Counted from the stretch's first letter, positions 33,113-43,497 are shown. The stretch is DNA of 64,000 nt from Carposina sasakii (GCA_014607495.2 CP053153.1:14446001-14510000); one strand, 5' to 3'. The notes: a model not told the origin generated them from the letters alone. Translations and numbers: made by a program.

Positions 33113-33131
33113 GGGGGCGATTTTTCCAATA
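33113..33131. mobile_element. Left end of a MITE split by LTR element 2
   Basis: GGGGGCGATTTTTCCAATA matches the terminus of the 2678-2795 MITE. The sequence resumes after the LTR element at 37743 (CAATAGTC), and more of it follows at 38284-38400. Confidence 0.45.
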
Positions 33132-33235
33132 TGAAAGATACTTGGATATAAATAATACGACGACACGTCCGTATACTAGAGATTTATTCCGAGACTGACA
33201 GGCGACAGAACATTTATCAAATACCCAACATTACA
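33132..33235 (-). repeat. 3' LTR of gypsy element 2
   Basis: 104 bp, TGAAAGATACTTGG to CATTACA on the plus strand; same sequence as 37639-37742. Confidence 0.92.
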
Positions 33236-33335
33236 CCTCCACACTTAAATCTAGAATGCACCTTAATAACTAATTAATCAATAAATTATTTATAACTAAT
33301 TAATCTTAAACTAAGTACATGTTTAATACTTATAA

Positions 33336-36300
33336 CTAATCTATTTCAAATCCGAAACGGACGGGCGGATTACGGGTTCTTGTCGAGCGTCTTAGTTGCG
33401 CTGGAGATGGCGGAGGCGGCGGTGTGTGCGTAGATAAGGTAACACGCGTGTCTTCATTGTTACTAATCAACGGTACTTGCTTTACGTCATCTACTCTCTC
33501 GCTGTCGCTAACGCTCGCCGCTGCGTCCACCTGTGGCTCTGATGCCTCCCCAATGACTACATCCTCGCCACCCTTAAATCCCGACACCGGTGTACTGGGA
33601 TATACAAGGCTTGAACGACGAGGTCTGTTTCTGATTTGATCCGTATGTCTCATTAAAAGTCGACCGTCCTCACCCTCTATTAAACACCTACGCGATCCCT
33701 CGTTGGTGACTACTGTACCCTTAACCCACTTATCTCCCTTTCCAAAGTTTCTAGCCCATACCGAGTCACCGATATCGCGAATTTTAGGTAAAATGCCACT
33801 GTTAGTCATCTGCCGCTTTTGTTCCTCGTACACGCGGTCTTGCAGTGAGCGGTCGCTGCGCAATAGGTCTAATCGTGACCGTAGTGACCTACGCTGCAGT
33901 AACATAGCCGGGCTATCCCCTGTGGTGCTGTGGACACAATTCCTATACGCTAATAAGTATGTTTGGAGGGCAGTATCAACATCAATGGAATCTCTCATAG
34001 CTTTTTTAATGGCACGTTTACACAACTTAACCGCGTTTTCTGCTGCTCCATTTGAAGCAGGGTGATAAATTGGTGAGAATGACTGTTTTATTCCGTTACG
34101 GATTAAAAATTCTTGGAATTCGATACTGGTAAAGGGTGGGCCTTGGTCAGACACTATTTCCATTGGCAGGCCAAAACGGGCAAACAGTGATGTGAGTACT
34201 CTGATAACCACTGTAGCTGTGGTTTTAGACATCTCGAAAACTTCAATCCACTTAGTACTCGAATCTATAATGACAAGAAAAGTCCTTCCATAAAAGGGGC
34301 CGAGGAAATCTATATGCAGCCTACTCCACGGTTGTGTGAGATATGGCCACGAGTGAGGGGCGGCGCGAGGTGGTGCTGACGCTTCGAGCGCGCAAGTGGT
34401 ACATTCCTGACAGACTGTTTCTACGTCCGCGTCGATATTCGGCCACCACACATAACTGCGTGCTAATGATTTCGTTTTAACTATCCCCATATGGCTTACA
34501 TGTAATTGTTTTAATACTGTATTATGTAACGATGTAGGTATGACTATCCGATAACCCCACATTATACAACCCCTTTCCGTGTATAATTCGTTACGTCTTA
34601 CAAAGAACGGTTTTAATTCTTCATCCGGGCAATTCGCTGGCCAACCTGACTGAATAAATGACATTACTCTACTTAATATTTGATCTCGTGATGTCGCTGT
34701 CTTTACGTCGTTATTTGTTACTGGTAAAAAACTTTCCACAAAGTTAAGGTACGTACTCTCACTAGCAACCTTCTTACTTGTCAACTGTGGCAACCTGGAC
34801 AACGCGTCAGCACAATTTTTTTTTGAGGATACGTATTCTATATCGTACATATATCCTGATAACAAAATAGCCCATCTTTGAATTCTCGAAGCTGCCATGG
34901 TCGGAATTCCTACTTTATTCCCTAAAATGTACGTTAAAGGTTTATGGTCCGTTCTTAAAATAAATTTTCGCCCATATAAATATTGGTGAAACTTTTTAAC
35001 TCCAAACACGATAGCTAACGCTTCTCGATCGATCTGTGCATAAGCTCGTTCCGCCGAATTGAGTGTCCTAGACGCGTACGCCACAGGGCGTTCGCCTTCG
35101 CGTGTGATATGCGACAGTACGGCGCCTACTCCGGTCGCACTAGCGTCTGCTGTAAGTACTAATGGCAATTGCGGTGAGTAGTGTATTAGCACTTCGCTAG
35201 TGCTAAGCGCTTGTTTCACTCGTTCGAACGCGTCTTGACACTGTTCATTCCATTCATACTGTATTCCCGCCCGTAGCAATGAGTACAAAGGTGTTAAAAT
35301 TGAACTTACATTCTTGATAAATTTACCATAATACATAACCATACCTATAAATGCTCTCAACTCCGATATATTTTTTGGAACAGAAGTGTTAACTATAGCA
35401 AGAACTTTATCTGGACAAGTATGTACACCCTCACTACTTATCACATGCCCTAAATAGTTTACGCTTTTTGCTAAAAAAGTGCATTTTTCTTTCTTAACCC
35501 GTAAACCGTTAGACTCGAGACGTTGAAATACTTTATGCAGATTACTTAAATGTTCGATTGAATTTTTTCCTGTTATTATTATATCGTCTAAAAATACTCC
35601 TACTTGCGGTATATCCGTAAATAATTGTTCCAGTTGGCGTTGGAAAATTCCAGGGCTGGAAGATAAACCGTAAACTAGTCGCTTGTACATAAATAACCCC
35701 TTATGCGTATTAATAACTGTATATTTTCTAGTTTCATCTAATTCAAACTGAGCATACGCCTGTGACAAGTCTATCTTTGTGAACCGTTCCCCCCCGTGTA
35801 AACGTGCCAATAAATCTTCTACTTTAGGTAAGGGATAACGGTCGACTTCTAATACCTTGTTAAGCGTTAATTTATAATCTGCACAGATCCTTATTGTTCC
35901 ATCCTTTTTTACCACGGGTACGATGGGTGTGGCCCACTCGGCGCGGTCCACGGGCGCGAGGATGTCGTCGCGCACGAGCTGCGCCAGCGCCCGCTCCACC
36001 GGCTCGCGCAGCGCGTACGCCAGCGGCCGCGCGCGCAGGAACACGGGCCGCGTGTCCGGTCGCACGTAAATGCGGACTGGCCCACCCGTAAACCGCCCGA
36101 GCCCCTCCGCAAACACTTCACAATATCTGGAACTAAATTCCCTTAAATCAAATTGTGCTGTATAAGGCTTTGTAGAATTTATAAAATTATGCTGTATTGC
36201 AGGTATAGAAATATTTAATTCCACTAACCATTGACGACCTAACAATGCCGTGTTTCCATCCTTAACTACGTACAAGTCGAGATTTTTTTCTTTATCATTA

Positions 36301-37535
36301 TATTTAACAATGGGTCTTATTAGGCCCAGCGGCCGAACTATTTCTCCTGTGTAATATTTTAAAATGAGATTACATGGTTTAATTGGTAAAGTGGAAAATA
36401 ACTTATTATACATATTTAAATTGATGCAAGATATTGCACTTCCTGTGTCACATTCCATATCAACCTTATGACCTTGCAAATATAACGTAACAATAATAGG
36501 TTGACAGCGATCAAGTGATAAGTGATTCAAGTATAAGATTACCTCATCGCTGTCGCTCTCGTCCTTATTCAATCCATGGTCATAGTCGTCATCGTCGTCG
36601 TGGTATACTTCTGTTGCCAAGTTATAAAAGGTATTTGATTTCTGCAAATTCGGGCACATCCTTTTCAAATGACCTTCCTGGTTACATACTCGGCATACGT
36701 AAATCTTAAACCTGCATGTCGTCGAATTATGTTCGCCACCGCAAACTGTACATACTGAAATTTTCTTCTTATCGTTGCTCGGCCGAAATGACGACTTCCT
36801 GTCTTTATCGCCAACCGCTCCGCTTATTCCGCTGGGGCCACCGCCCCTGCCGCTGCCGCCGAATGCGACGCGCGCGCCTACCCTCGTTCTGGGTGACAAC
36901 GGCTTGCGCCTACCGCCCGCCGCCTGCTGCGCGACATACTCGCTGTATCCAACCTGGTTTAGGGATGCCGTGGAAACCTGATCACTATTCTCCTTCCTCC
37001 GACTAGCTACGCCTTCTACCAAGGCCGCGTTTCTTTCCGCCGCTTCCATGGATACAGCCAATTTGTAGGCCCTATCAAATGTAATCGAGTCGTCCTCGGT
37101 GAATAGCTTTTGCCGTATATCATCATTCACCAGGCCGCACACAAATTGGTCTCTTAAATTCTCTTTCAAGCTGGTCGCCGTGAAGCCGCAGTCTTTGCTT
37201 AGTTTTTTTAGTTCCGCTACATATGTTGCAATGTTTTCTTCGTGCTTTTGTCTACGTTGTCTGAATTTAAACCGTTCTGCTAACAAACTTGGTTTAGGGT
37301 TCAAATGTTGTTTTAACAAGGTGATCAATTCAGTGTAGGTCATACTTGACGGTTTATCGGGCGTACACAGATTCACCATAAGTTCATACGCATCGTTTCC
37401 AATCACAGTAATTAAAGTTGCCACTTTGAGTTCGGTTTTCACATTATTCGCCAAAAGATATTGTTCTAAACGGTCCACATAATTATCCCAACTGTCATTG
37501 TTAAGGTCAAACGGTCCCATCTTTCCCACCGACAT
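33336..37535 (-). CDS. Gag-pol polyprotein of gypsy element 2 (1399 aa)
   Basis: Starts at ATG 37533-37535 and runs without a stop. Gag capsid-like region about 10-170; two zinc knuckles C262/C265/H269/C274 and C281/C284/H289/C294; aspartic protease CDTGSA at D363; RT about 480-720 with a DYK motif, YGLSSSPG and the active site FLDD at 648-651; RNase H about 790-915 (TADASA, DREAL, TDHKPLT); integrase zinc-binding H1012/H1015 with C1042, C1045 and C1048; integrase core D1076, D1130, E1166; basic C-terminal tail. All catalytic residues are present. It would copy and integrate the element from cytoplasmic particles into the nucleus. Gag and pol share one frame with no frameshift signal, so the gag:pol ratio must be set otherwise. 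A very GC-rich block lies at 35930-36110. Confidence 0.95.
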   Translation of the reverse strand: MSVGKMGPFDLNNDSWDNYVDRLEQYLLANNVKTELKVATLITVIGNDAYELMVNLCTPDKPSSMTYTELITLLKQHLNPKPSLLAERFKFRQRRQKHEENIATYVAELKKLSKDCGFTATSLKENLRDQFVCGLVNDDIRQKLFTEDDSITFDRAYKLAVSMEAAERNAALVEGVASRRKENSDQVSTASLNQVGYSEYVAQQAAGGRRKPLSPRTRVGARVAFGGSGRGGGPSGISGAVGDKDRKSSFRPSNDKKKISVCTVCGGEHNSTTCRFKIYVCRVCNQEGHLKRMCPNLQKSNTFYNLATEVYHDDDDDYDHGLNKDESDSDEVILYLNHLSLDRCQPIIVTLYLQGHKVDMECDTGSAISCINLNMYNKLFSTLPIKPCNLILKYYTGEIVRPLGLIRPIVKYNDKEKNLDLYVVKDGNTALLGRQWLVELNISIPAIQHNFINSTKPYTAQFDLREFSSRYCEVFAEGLGRFTGGPVRIYVRPDTRPVFLRARPLAYALREPVERALAQLVRDDILAPVDRAEWATPIVPVVKKDGTIRICADYKLTLNKVLEVDRYPLPKVEDLLARLHGGERFTKIDLSQAYAQFELDETRKYTVINTHKGLFMYKRLVYGLSSSPGIFQRQLEQLFTDIPQVGVFLDDIIITGKNSIEHLSNLHKVFQRLESNGLRVKKEKCTFLAKSVNYLGHVISSEGVHTCPDKVLAIVNTSVPKNISELRAFIGMVMYYGKFIKNVSSILTPLYSLLRAGIQYEWNEQCQDAFERVKQALSTSEVLIHYSPQLPLVLTADASATGVGAVLSHITREGERPVAYASRTLNSAERAYAQIDREALAIVFGVKKFHQYLYGRKFILRTDHKPLTYILGNKVGIPTMAASRIQRWAILLSGYMYDIEYVSSKKNCADALSRLPQLTSKKVASESTYLNFVESFLPVTNNDVKTATSRDQILSRVMSFIQSGWPANCPDEELKPFFVRRNELYTERGCIMWGYRIVIPTSLHNTVLKQLHVSHMGIVKTKSLARSYVWWPNIDADVETVCQECTTCALEASAPPRAAPHSWPYLTQPWSRLHIDFLGPFYGRTFLVIIDSSTKWIEVFEMSKTTATVVIRVLTSLFARFGLPMEIVSDQGPPFTSIEFQEFLIRNGIKQSFSPIYHPASNGAAENAVKLCKRAIKKAMRDSIDVDTALQTYLLAYRNCVHSTTGDSPAMLLQRRSLRSRLDLLRSDRSLQDRVYEEQKRQMTNSGILPKIRDIGDSVWARNFGKGDKWVKGTVVTNEGSRRCLIEGEDGRLLMRHTDQIRNRPRRSSLVYPSTPVSGFKGGEDVVIGEASEPQVDAAASVSDSERVDDVKQVPLISNNEDTRVTLSTHTPPPPPSPAQLRRSTRTRNPPVRFGFEID

Positions 37536-37620
37536 TTTTGCACTATAATTTCGAACAATAGCACTATTAATTTATTGTATTTAATATTTATTGACTCGCA
37601 TAATGCACACGTATGTATCG

Positions 37621-37638
37621 ATAATTCCTCGTCGCCAC
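37621..37638 (-). other. Putative tRNA primer-binding site of gypsy element 2
   Basis: Directly after the 5' LTR on the minus strand: GTGGCGACGAGGAATTAT. TGG complements the CCA end of a tRNA. Which tRNA cannot be settled without comparing tRNA 3' ends. Confidence 0.5.
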
Positions 37639-37742
37639 TGAAAGATACTTGGATATAAATAATACGACGACACGTCCGTATACTAGAGATTTATTCCGAG
37701 ACTGACAGGCGACAGAACATTTATCAAATACCCAACATTACA
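37639..37742 (-). repeat. 5' LTR of gypsy element 2
   Basis: 104 bp, identical by eye to 33132-33235. Confidence 0.92.
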
Positions 37743-37756
37743 CAATAGTCTTATCA

Positions 37757-38289
37757 TTTTCATCATTTACAGCCCTGAGAAGTCCACTATTGAATATAGG
37801 CCTCCCCCAACAATCTCCACTCCGATCGGTCTGAAGCAGCGACCTTGGCCAGGTCGTTCGTCCACCTCGCGGGTGGCCTTCCCACGCTGCGCTTGCCGAT
37901 ACGTGGTATCCACTCTAGAACTTTCCGACTCCATCGGCCATCAGTTCTTCGAGCTATTTGCCCTGCCCATTACCACTTCAGCTTGCTGGACCGTTGAGCT
38001 ATGTCGGTGATCTTTATACGTCTGCGGATCTCCTCATTTCTGATTCGTCCCGCAGAGAGATCCCAAGTATAGCTCTCTCCATCGCTCGCTGTGCGATTCT
38101 GAGCTTCTTTATGAGGCACATAGTTAGAGACCACGTCTCGGCACCGTAGGTCATCACCGGCAGCAAGCACTGGTTGAATACCTTCGTCTTTAAGGACTGG
38201 GGTATCTTGGACACAAATAAGCTTCTTAGTTTCCCGAACGCTGTCCAACCGAGTTGGATTCGCTGATTTACCTCCTTCCAATAGTCCAT
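37757..38289 (-). pseudogene. RTE-type LINE 3' fragment, frameshifted
   Basis: From 38289 leftward the minus strand reads WKEVNQRIQLGWTAFGKL, CLLPVMTYGAETWSLT and IAQRAMERAILGISLRD. A frame change follows, and NEEIRRRIKITDIAQRSSKLKW continues towards the GRPPARW region and a 3' end at about 37757-37790. It is the same family as 14765-15085. It appears to lie inside the MITE that LTR element 2 also hit. Confidence 0.75.
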
Positions 38290-38400
38290 CTGAAGGAAAA
38301 AGTTGATGCTGTCTCTATGTTAATCAAGTTTTAGAGGAAGAAGGAATCAAATTTATCCTCAAAGATAGTCCTTTTTTAGGGAAGGCCTATGTTTAGCTTT
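38284..38400. mobile_element. Right part of the split GGGCCGATTTTTC-family MITE
   Basis: CATCTGAAGGAAAAAGTTGA, TGTTAATCAAGTTTTAGAGG and ATTTATCCTCAAAGATAGTC parallel the centre and right end of 16372-16494. Confidence 0.4.
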
Positions 38401-38835
38401 TGATCTTCCTGTAGCTGAAACTATGACGATTATGGGTACTTTGTTTATTTTAAAACTAGGGCATAACAGAAAAGTTTCTTTGTAACCAGAATGTAACAAT
38501 TTCTCGTTATATTCAAAAATATTGTTCAGAAAATATTCAGATGTTCCGTAAAACCCATAAAGGCATCGAACTATCGCGAGATAGCAATAAAATATTGACG
38601 GAGGTAATATTGTGTACTTATTTTTATCAAGAAATATGCAAACGTTACAAATGTAGTGAATTCTGAGAAAAACAAATGATGATAAAATGCGCTAGATGGT
38701 TAGCTGAGGTATATTTGTTATAGACATGTGCACCTGGACTAATATCTTTGTTTTATGTGCAGATGTATTATGTTGTTGGTATGCCATATAAATAAACAAG
38801 CTACGATTTGGTTTTAGCCATACCCACTTTATTTT
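38401..38835. other. Intergenic, nothing recognised
   Basis: AT-rich, no plausible frame. Confidence 0.5.
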
Positions 38836-38838
38836 TTT

Positions 38839-39070
38839 ACTAGTGGACGCCCGTGACTTCCTGGACTGCAGAAAAAACAAAATGTCGAAATTATCCGGAA
38901 TAAAATATTTTCCCGGGATAAAAAGTAGCCTATTTGTTAATCCAGGGTGTCAGCTAACTCCATACTGAATTTTATTAAAATCGCTCCATCCGTTTTTACG
39001 TAAAAGATTTACAAACATCCATCTATCTATACATACTCACAAACTTTCGCGTTTATAATATTAAGTAGGA
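38839..39070 (+). repeat. Family A interspersed repeat
   Basis: ACTAGTGGACGCCCGTGACT, AAACAAAATGTCGAAATTAT, TTTTCCCGGGATAAAAAGTA, CATCCGTTTTTACGTAAAAG and TTCGCGTTTATAATATTAAG. A small deletion removes the CGTCCGCGTGG block. Confidence 0.65.
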
Positions 39071-39079
39071 TATTTTATT

Positions 39080-39590
39080 TTTAATTTCACCGGTAATGAA
39101 AGCAGCTTATATACATTTATTTACATTATCTTTTTCAGACGCACAGATAAATAATAAGCGATATGCTTATAACAATTTTATATTGATAATATTTAGTAGT
39201 TTTTTTATAAAATAGTAGAGAATTTTTCCCCTTAACTCTAAAATGAAATATTTGCTATTATTAATAATAATTATAATGTTGATGTTATATGAAATTTCGT
39301 GTTATATGAACTAAATAAGTTGTAATATCAAATCACGAATCATTTAACAAAATATAAAACTAATATACTTTTATTCTACACGTTTATTGAAAATGCATAA
39401 TCAGAGAAAATATTTTCACCCCTGTCACATCTGCTAAAAAATGGCCGAGATAAAACACAATAAAGGCCGACATGCAAATCCAGGGCTCGCGAACATAAAA
39501 TTTAAAACTCAATACCGACAGCGAGAGAGTATAGAAAAAAAAACGGAATGCCATAAATCTCCGGTGAAAAACAATACAGTGTTGCGCTGA
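39080..39590. other. Intergenic, nothing recognised
   Basis: Very AT-rich, no plausible frame. Confidence 0.5.
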
Positions 39591-39638
39591 AAGCTTTTTT
39601 CAGGTCCTACCGGATGCGAACCGCCGGAAGCAACTACG

Positions 39639-39652
39639 GTTACCATGGTAAC
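39639..39652. promoter_or_regulatory. Perfect palindromic X-box (RFX-type) motif
   Basis: GTTACCATGGTAAC is a perfect palindrome fitting the RFX consensus GTNRCC-N(0-3)-RGYAAC. It sits in a CpG-richer island (39590-39800) with an ACCGGATGCG and CGCCGGAAGC nearby. RFX X-boxes control cilium genes in insect sensory neurons (established). No gene is recognised next to it, so function here is a guess. Confidence 0.35.
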
Positions 39653-39799
39653 GATATCGCTAATTTATCTGTGCCTAAAATAGCTTTATCTCGCTCAGAT
39701 CGCCTACGCGGGAAAAGGACAGCGATAAGGTTTTAAAGTGAAAATGGCGCGAACGATTGCCGTGGTACCCCCACAGGAAACAATACTCGATTCTCAGAA

Positions 39800-41285
39800 T
39801 TAATGACTGTGTAGCGGTTATCAGGGGTTGGCAAGCTTTGGTGTCTATAAGGCTTTAAATATTTAAAATTACTTATTTGAAAACTACCTTTCCCGTCGCG
39901 ACTTAATATTCTTAGTTTTCTTTATTGTACATATAAATTTTTATCATAGACAGTAAATTGTAAAAGAAATTGTACAAAGGCGAGCTTATCTCTAAAAGAG
40001 ATTTCTTCTCTGAAAGAAAATTTTATAATTATTATTATTTAAAGGAAAATCATGTGTACACACGTATTAAAATATAAATAAACTAAAACAAAATAAATAT
40101 ATTTACTAAATAATATCTATACTTAACTATCTACTTAGATACATACATAATAGACGACTTATTTCTATATTATTATTTAATTCAAATTCAAAATCATTTA
40201 TTCGACATGAAAGCATTAACAACTTGTTTGTCGATTGTCTAATTATATGTTACTTTCTATGTTCTCACCCCAAAATGAAACCGCTACCAAACAAAAAAGG
40301 AGGTGAATTTAAACAACCCAAAAAAAAATCGCAAAGCTTTTGCTTTGGCAACGGTCACCACCCCAAGGTGCGATTTGATTACGGTCTGTCAGGCATAAGT
40401 TAGCGATTCGGGATTTAATAGCCACCAACGTGGAGCTAATAAGAGTTAAGGTCGCCTAAAGACGAAATCCAGGAGAGCTGCTACACAGTTCTCCTTTATG
40501 GCAAAACCAACATTAGGTCTGACACACCGCATGATTCTACTATTACTGTTACACTATTTCAGTGAAGTGTCATTGCTTGGAAGAAGAAATAGCAAGAAAA
40601 CTCCCAGCGACACAGTCAAAACTAAGTAACATATTAACAAAAGATAATCTTGGCTATAGCTTTAGAAATGTACGAGTTTTGTAAGTTAGTGTACTATTTT
40701 AAAAACCGAGACTCTTTTGTAGAGCACCGTAATAGATAAACATACTGCATCAGCGAAAATTGATTTGGATGTGTCTTTACTTGTAAAAACTGTCGTGAAT
40801 TTTGTTAAAAAAGGTTTACTCAATTTACTCCCAGTAAAAAAGCGCACACAAAATACTGAACTTATATAACTTAAAACAATATGAAATTACCTACCTAATT
40901 ACACATTTATTAAATTACCTACCTAATTACACATTAGTACAACCTATAAAAAAATATTATAAATGTAATCCAAAAGTTTGCAATCTCTGCTTTGCAATAT
41001 TTCAGCAGAACAATGGTCGACGGTGTTCCAGCGCGGCTTATTCGGAATCACCTGCGGATATTAGTTGACGACCCCTGACCGATGAGTTGTATGTGTCATG
41101 CAGGTCGATTCAAACTCAGTCGCACTTAAATTAAGTAAATTAATTAAGTCATTTGATGATTGAAAAGTTTAAAATTTTGCTTTTTTCTTTGCTATTGCCT
41201 AGGACACTAGGTTTTAAGATAAAACTAGATTTAGGTTAAAGAAATAAAATGGGCGTGTGGTTGCGCCCGCAACGCATACACACAG
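39800..41285. other. Intergenic with a short tandem duplication
   Basis: No gene recognised. At 40882-40935 a unit of about 27 bp (AAATTACCTACCTAATTACA then CATT) occurs twice in tandem. Confidence 0.5.
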
Positions 41286-41287
41286 CA

Positions 41288-41463
41288 TTGTTCCCAAAAT
41301 AGGGTAGATAGAACAACAAAATCATAAAGGAAATCCTACAGTTTAGCATATGTGATAAGTTGCTAGCTCATCGTCTGAGGGAATGCCCGGGTCTTTCGAC
41401 ATGCACGGAAGGAAATGCAGCTGATGTATTCCAGTGAAGCCCCGCTTCAGCATAGGCAAATGC
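41288..41463 (+). repeat. Family D repeat, plus orientation
   Basis: GTTCCCAAAATAGGGTAGAT, GAGGGAATGCCCGGGTCTTT and TCCAGTGAAGCCCCGCTTCA match 63768-63990. Confidence 0.6.
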
Positions 41464-41488
41464 ACATGGTTTATACGATAAAGAGAAA

Positions 41489-41531
41489 TGGAAGGAAATG
41501 TATTCTAGTGAAGCCCCGCTTCAGCATAGGT
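41489..41531 (+). repeat. Duplicated family D tail
   Basis: GGAAGGAAATGTATTCTAGTG with AAGCCCCGCTTCAGCATAGG repeats the last 40 bases of the preceding copy. Both are followed by similar (A)TTATACGATAAA sequence, so this looks like a local tandem duplication. Confidence 0.5.
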
Positions 41532-41534
41532 ACT

Positions 41535-42400
41535 CGTAAATAGATAATAACTTATACGATAAACAGAAAAGGAATCTGTATTAAAACTCTATCTACCTCA
41601 AGACTATTTAATATTACTTATTCCACAGATTATTATAATTTTTATTGTTTTTCATAGCGCTCATTTATATTGGCAATATGACCTATTTGACTTTTATCTG
41701 TATCCCCTAACTGAGGCAGAGAGCCTCCACAGTTCTCCGCCATCTCATTCGGTTGTGAGTTTCGCGTTTTTTAATTCACTCCAGGATTTCCCTAATATAT
41801 AAAATTCCCTAGTACGTTAAATAATAGGTTTGCAAGAGAAATACCTCTGATGAAATAGCCGGTTATTAGGCAGTTCCGTCCGGTCCCGGATTGAGATATA
41901 TCCGATATTCAGACCGGATCAAACGGTTTATTTACAGACTAAACTGAAACTAAACTTTAATGACGACGGATTTTTTAAAATCCTAAAAAAATATTTAATC
42001 TATTTTACTTTATCAGAGCCGAAAAGGCACATAAAATATACAAAATTATTTACAATATAAAAATCAGGTATTTATTAATTTTATATGGTATGCCAACAAC
42101 ATATACATCTGTACATTACAAAAAATAGAGATTGGTCTACGTGTGATCTATGGTGTAATGAATGCACTAGCAACAATTTAGTAGGCTAGAAATCGCATAG
42201 CCCATTATGATCTTCAATTTCTTTATATACAAAGAAGAACTTCCGAGCAAAATTCTCACCCTTTACGTTAATGAGGTTGCAGAAAGTTCGAGAGCAGTTA
42301 AACAACAAATCACCGTGCACTCCGCTGCACAGATAAAAACTTCTACTGCACCCCGATTGGTTGCTCATTACCATGCTGATGCTGTGAGGAATAAAGCTTT
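41535..42400. other. Intergenic, nothing recognised
   Basis: No plausible gene. The 88-residue frame at 42207-42473 overlaps the palindrome arm and looks incidental. Confidence 0.45.
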
Positions 42401-42402
42401 TA

Positions 42403-42622
42403 ATGGAATTTACTTTAGGCTAAATGTCGCGATGTTAAACATCGAAATCCTACTGATTCTACTCATGTTATGATAGTTATAATATAAAATATTATAAAAG
42501 TTATTATTTATAATATTAGTAAATACTAATATTATGATAATCATGATATTATCATAATACTAGTATAGTTCGAAGGATTTCGATGTTTAACATCACGACA
42601 TTTAGCCTGAACTAAATTCCAT
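42403..42622. repeat. Long inverted repeat (50-bp arms, AT-rich centre)
   Basis: Left arm 42403-42452 and right arm 42573-42622 are inverted copies with only a few mismatches (shared core GATGTTAAACATCGAAATCC). The 120-bp centre itself contains ATAATATTAGTAAATACTAA with further ATTAT/ATAAT palindromes. No target duplication was identified. It could be a fold-back element or a hairpin-RNA source. Confidence 0.7.
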
Positions 42623-42624
42623 CC

Positions 42625-43200
42625 AATTCAAGGAATCCAGATTTTGGATTTTTGTTATCAACGCGTAAGATGAAAAATGAAATTACTACTTATTTGCTCA
42701 AAACATAACACAGTTATCAAAAGTCATGTTTCGCCAAAGAATGGGGCATGCAAATATTCTAATTTATTCAACAATGTTACAAAATTTATTATAAATAAGT
42801 AAGTAGTGCTAAAGATGAGGTCTTCTGATAAAGAAATCAGAGGGCTTAGTGCGAGATTTCACTGCGAACTCGATCGCGTTAACGTAAACGGCGCAAGCAG
42901 TTTTGTGGGACGCTGTAACTAGTTTTAAGTTTTGTAATGTAGTTTTTATGAATCGTGAATTTTCACTTCGAACTCGACCGCGTAAACGTAGACCATTAAA
43001 CCAATCGCACAGTGCCGTTGTTCTCACTTGTATTACATCACGTCATCACGACACAATGTGATTGGTGAGTGCTTTACGTTAAATAGACGAAGGGGTTCCA
43101 AGTGAAAGCTGATAAACTGATATATAGTACTGAAAACTCCTACAGATTCAGATTCTAGAAACCTATTATTGATTCTGATAACTGAATCATTTATGTACTA
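42625..43200. other. Intergenic, nothing recognised
   Basis: No plausible gene. A CGCGTTAACGTAAACGG / CGACCGCGTAAACGTAGACC pair at 42870-42990 hints at a diverged inverted or direct repeat. Confidence 0.4.
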
Positions 43201-43202
43201 TC

Positions 43203-43497
43203 TATACATATAATAAAAATGTAACGGATCGCTGTCTGTACATGGAAGATATATGAGAAAAAATATTACAGGAGACTACTTTATCAACGCAGTAGTACCC
43301 AAAAGAATGATTTTTGAAAATTTTGCCTGTTTGTCTGTTTGTCTGTGCGTTTGTGCACGCTAATCTCAGAAACGGCTGAACCGATTTCGATGCAGTTTTC
43401 AGGAATATATTGTGACTGGTCCCACTTAACATATAGGCTACTTTTTTATTTTGTTTCTCTGTAGTCCACGCGGACGGAGTCGCGGGCGTCTACTAGT
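43203..43497 (-). repeat. Family A repeat (type B tail), minus orientation
   Basis: Reverse complement of 18404-18780: TGTACATGGAAGATATATGA, TTTGCCTGTTTGTCTGTTTG, TAATCTCAGAAACGGCTGAA and TCCACGCGGACGGAGTCGCG, ending CGTCTACTAGT. Confidence 0.65.

Larger units (their letters stand above)
33132..37742 (-). mobile_element. Ty3/gypsy LTR retrotransposon 2, apparently intact (104-bp LTRs)
   Basis: LTRs at 33132-33235 and 37639-37742 appear identical by eye, start TG and end CA, and are flanked by a 5-bp target duplication CAATA (33127-33131 and 37743-37747). On the minus strand the 5' LTR is followed, one base on, by TGGCGACGAGGAATTAT, a plausible tRNA primer-binding site. A purine-rich AAGTGTGGAGG precedes the 3' LTR. 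One uninterrupted gag-pol frame lies between. Very short LTRs and a single frame resemble the mag-type layout known from silkworm, which is an inference. No envelope gene. Probably a recent and potentially autonomous insertion. Confidence 0.95.
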
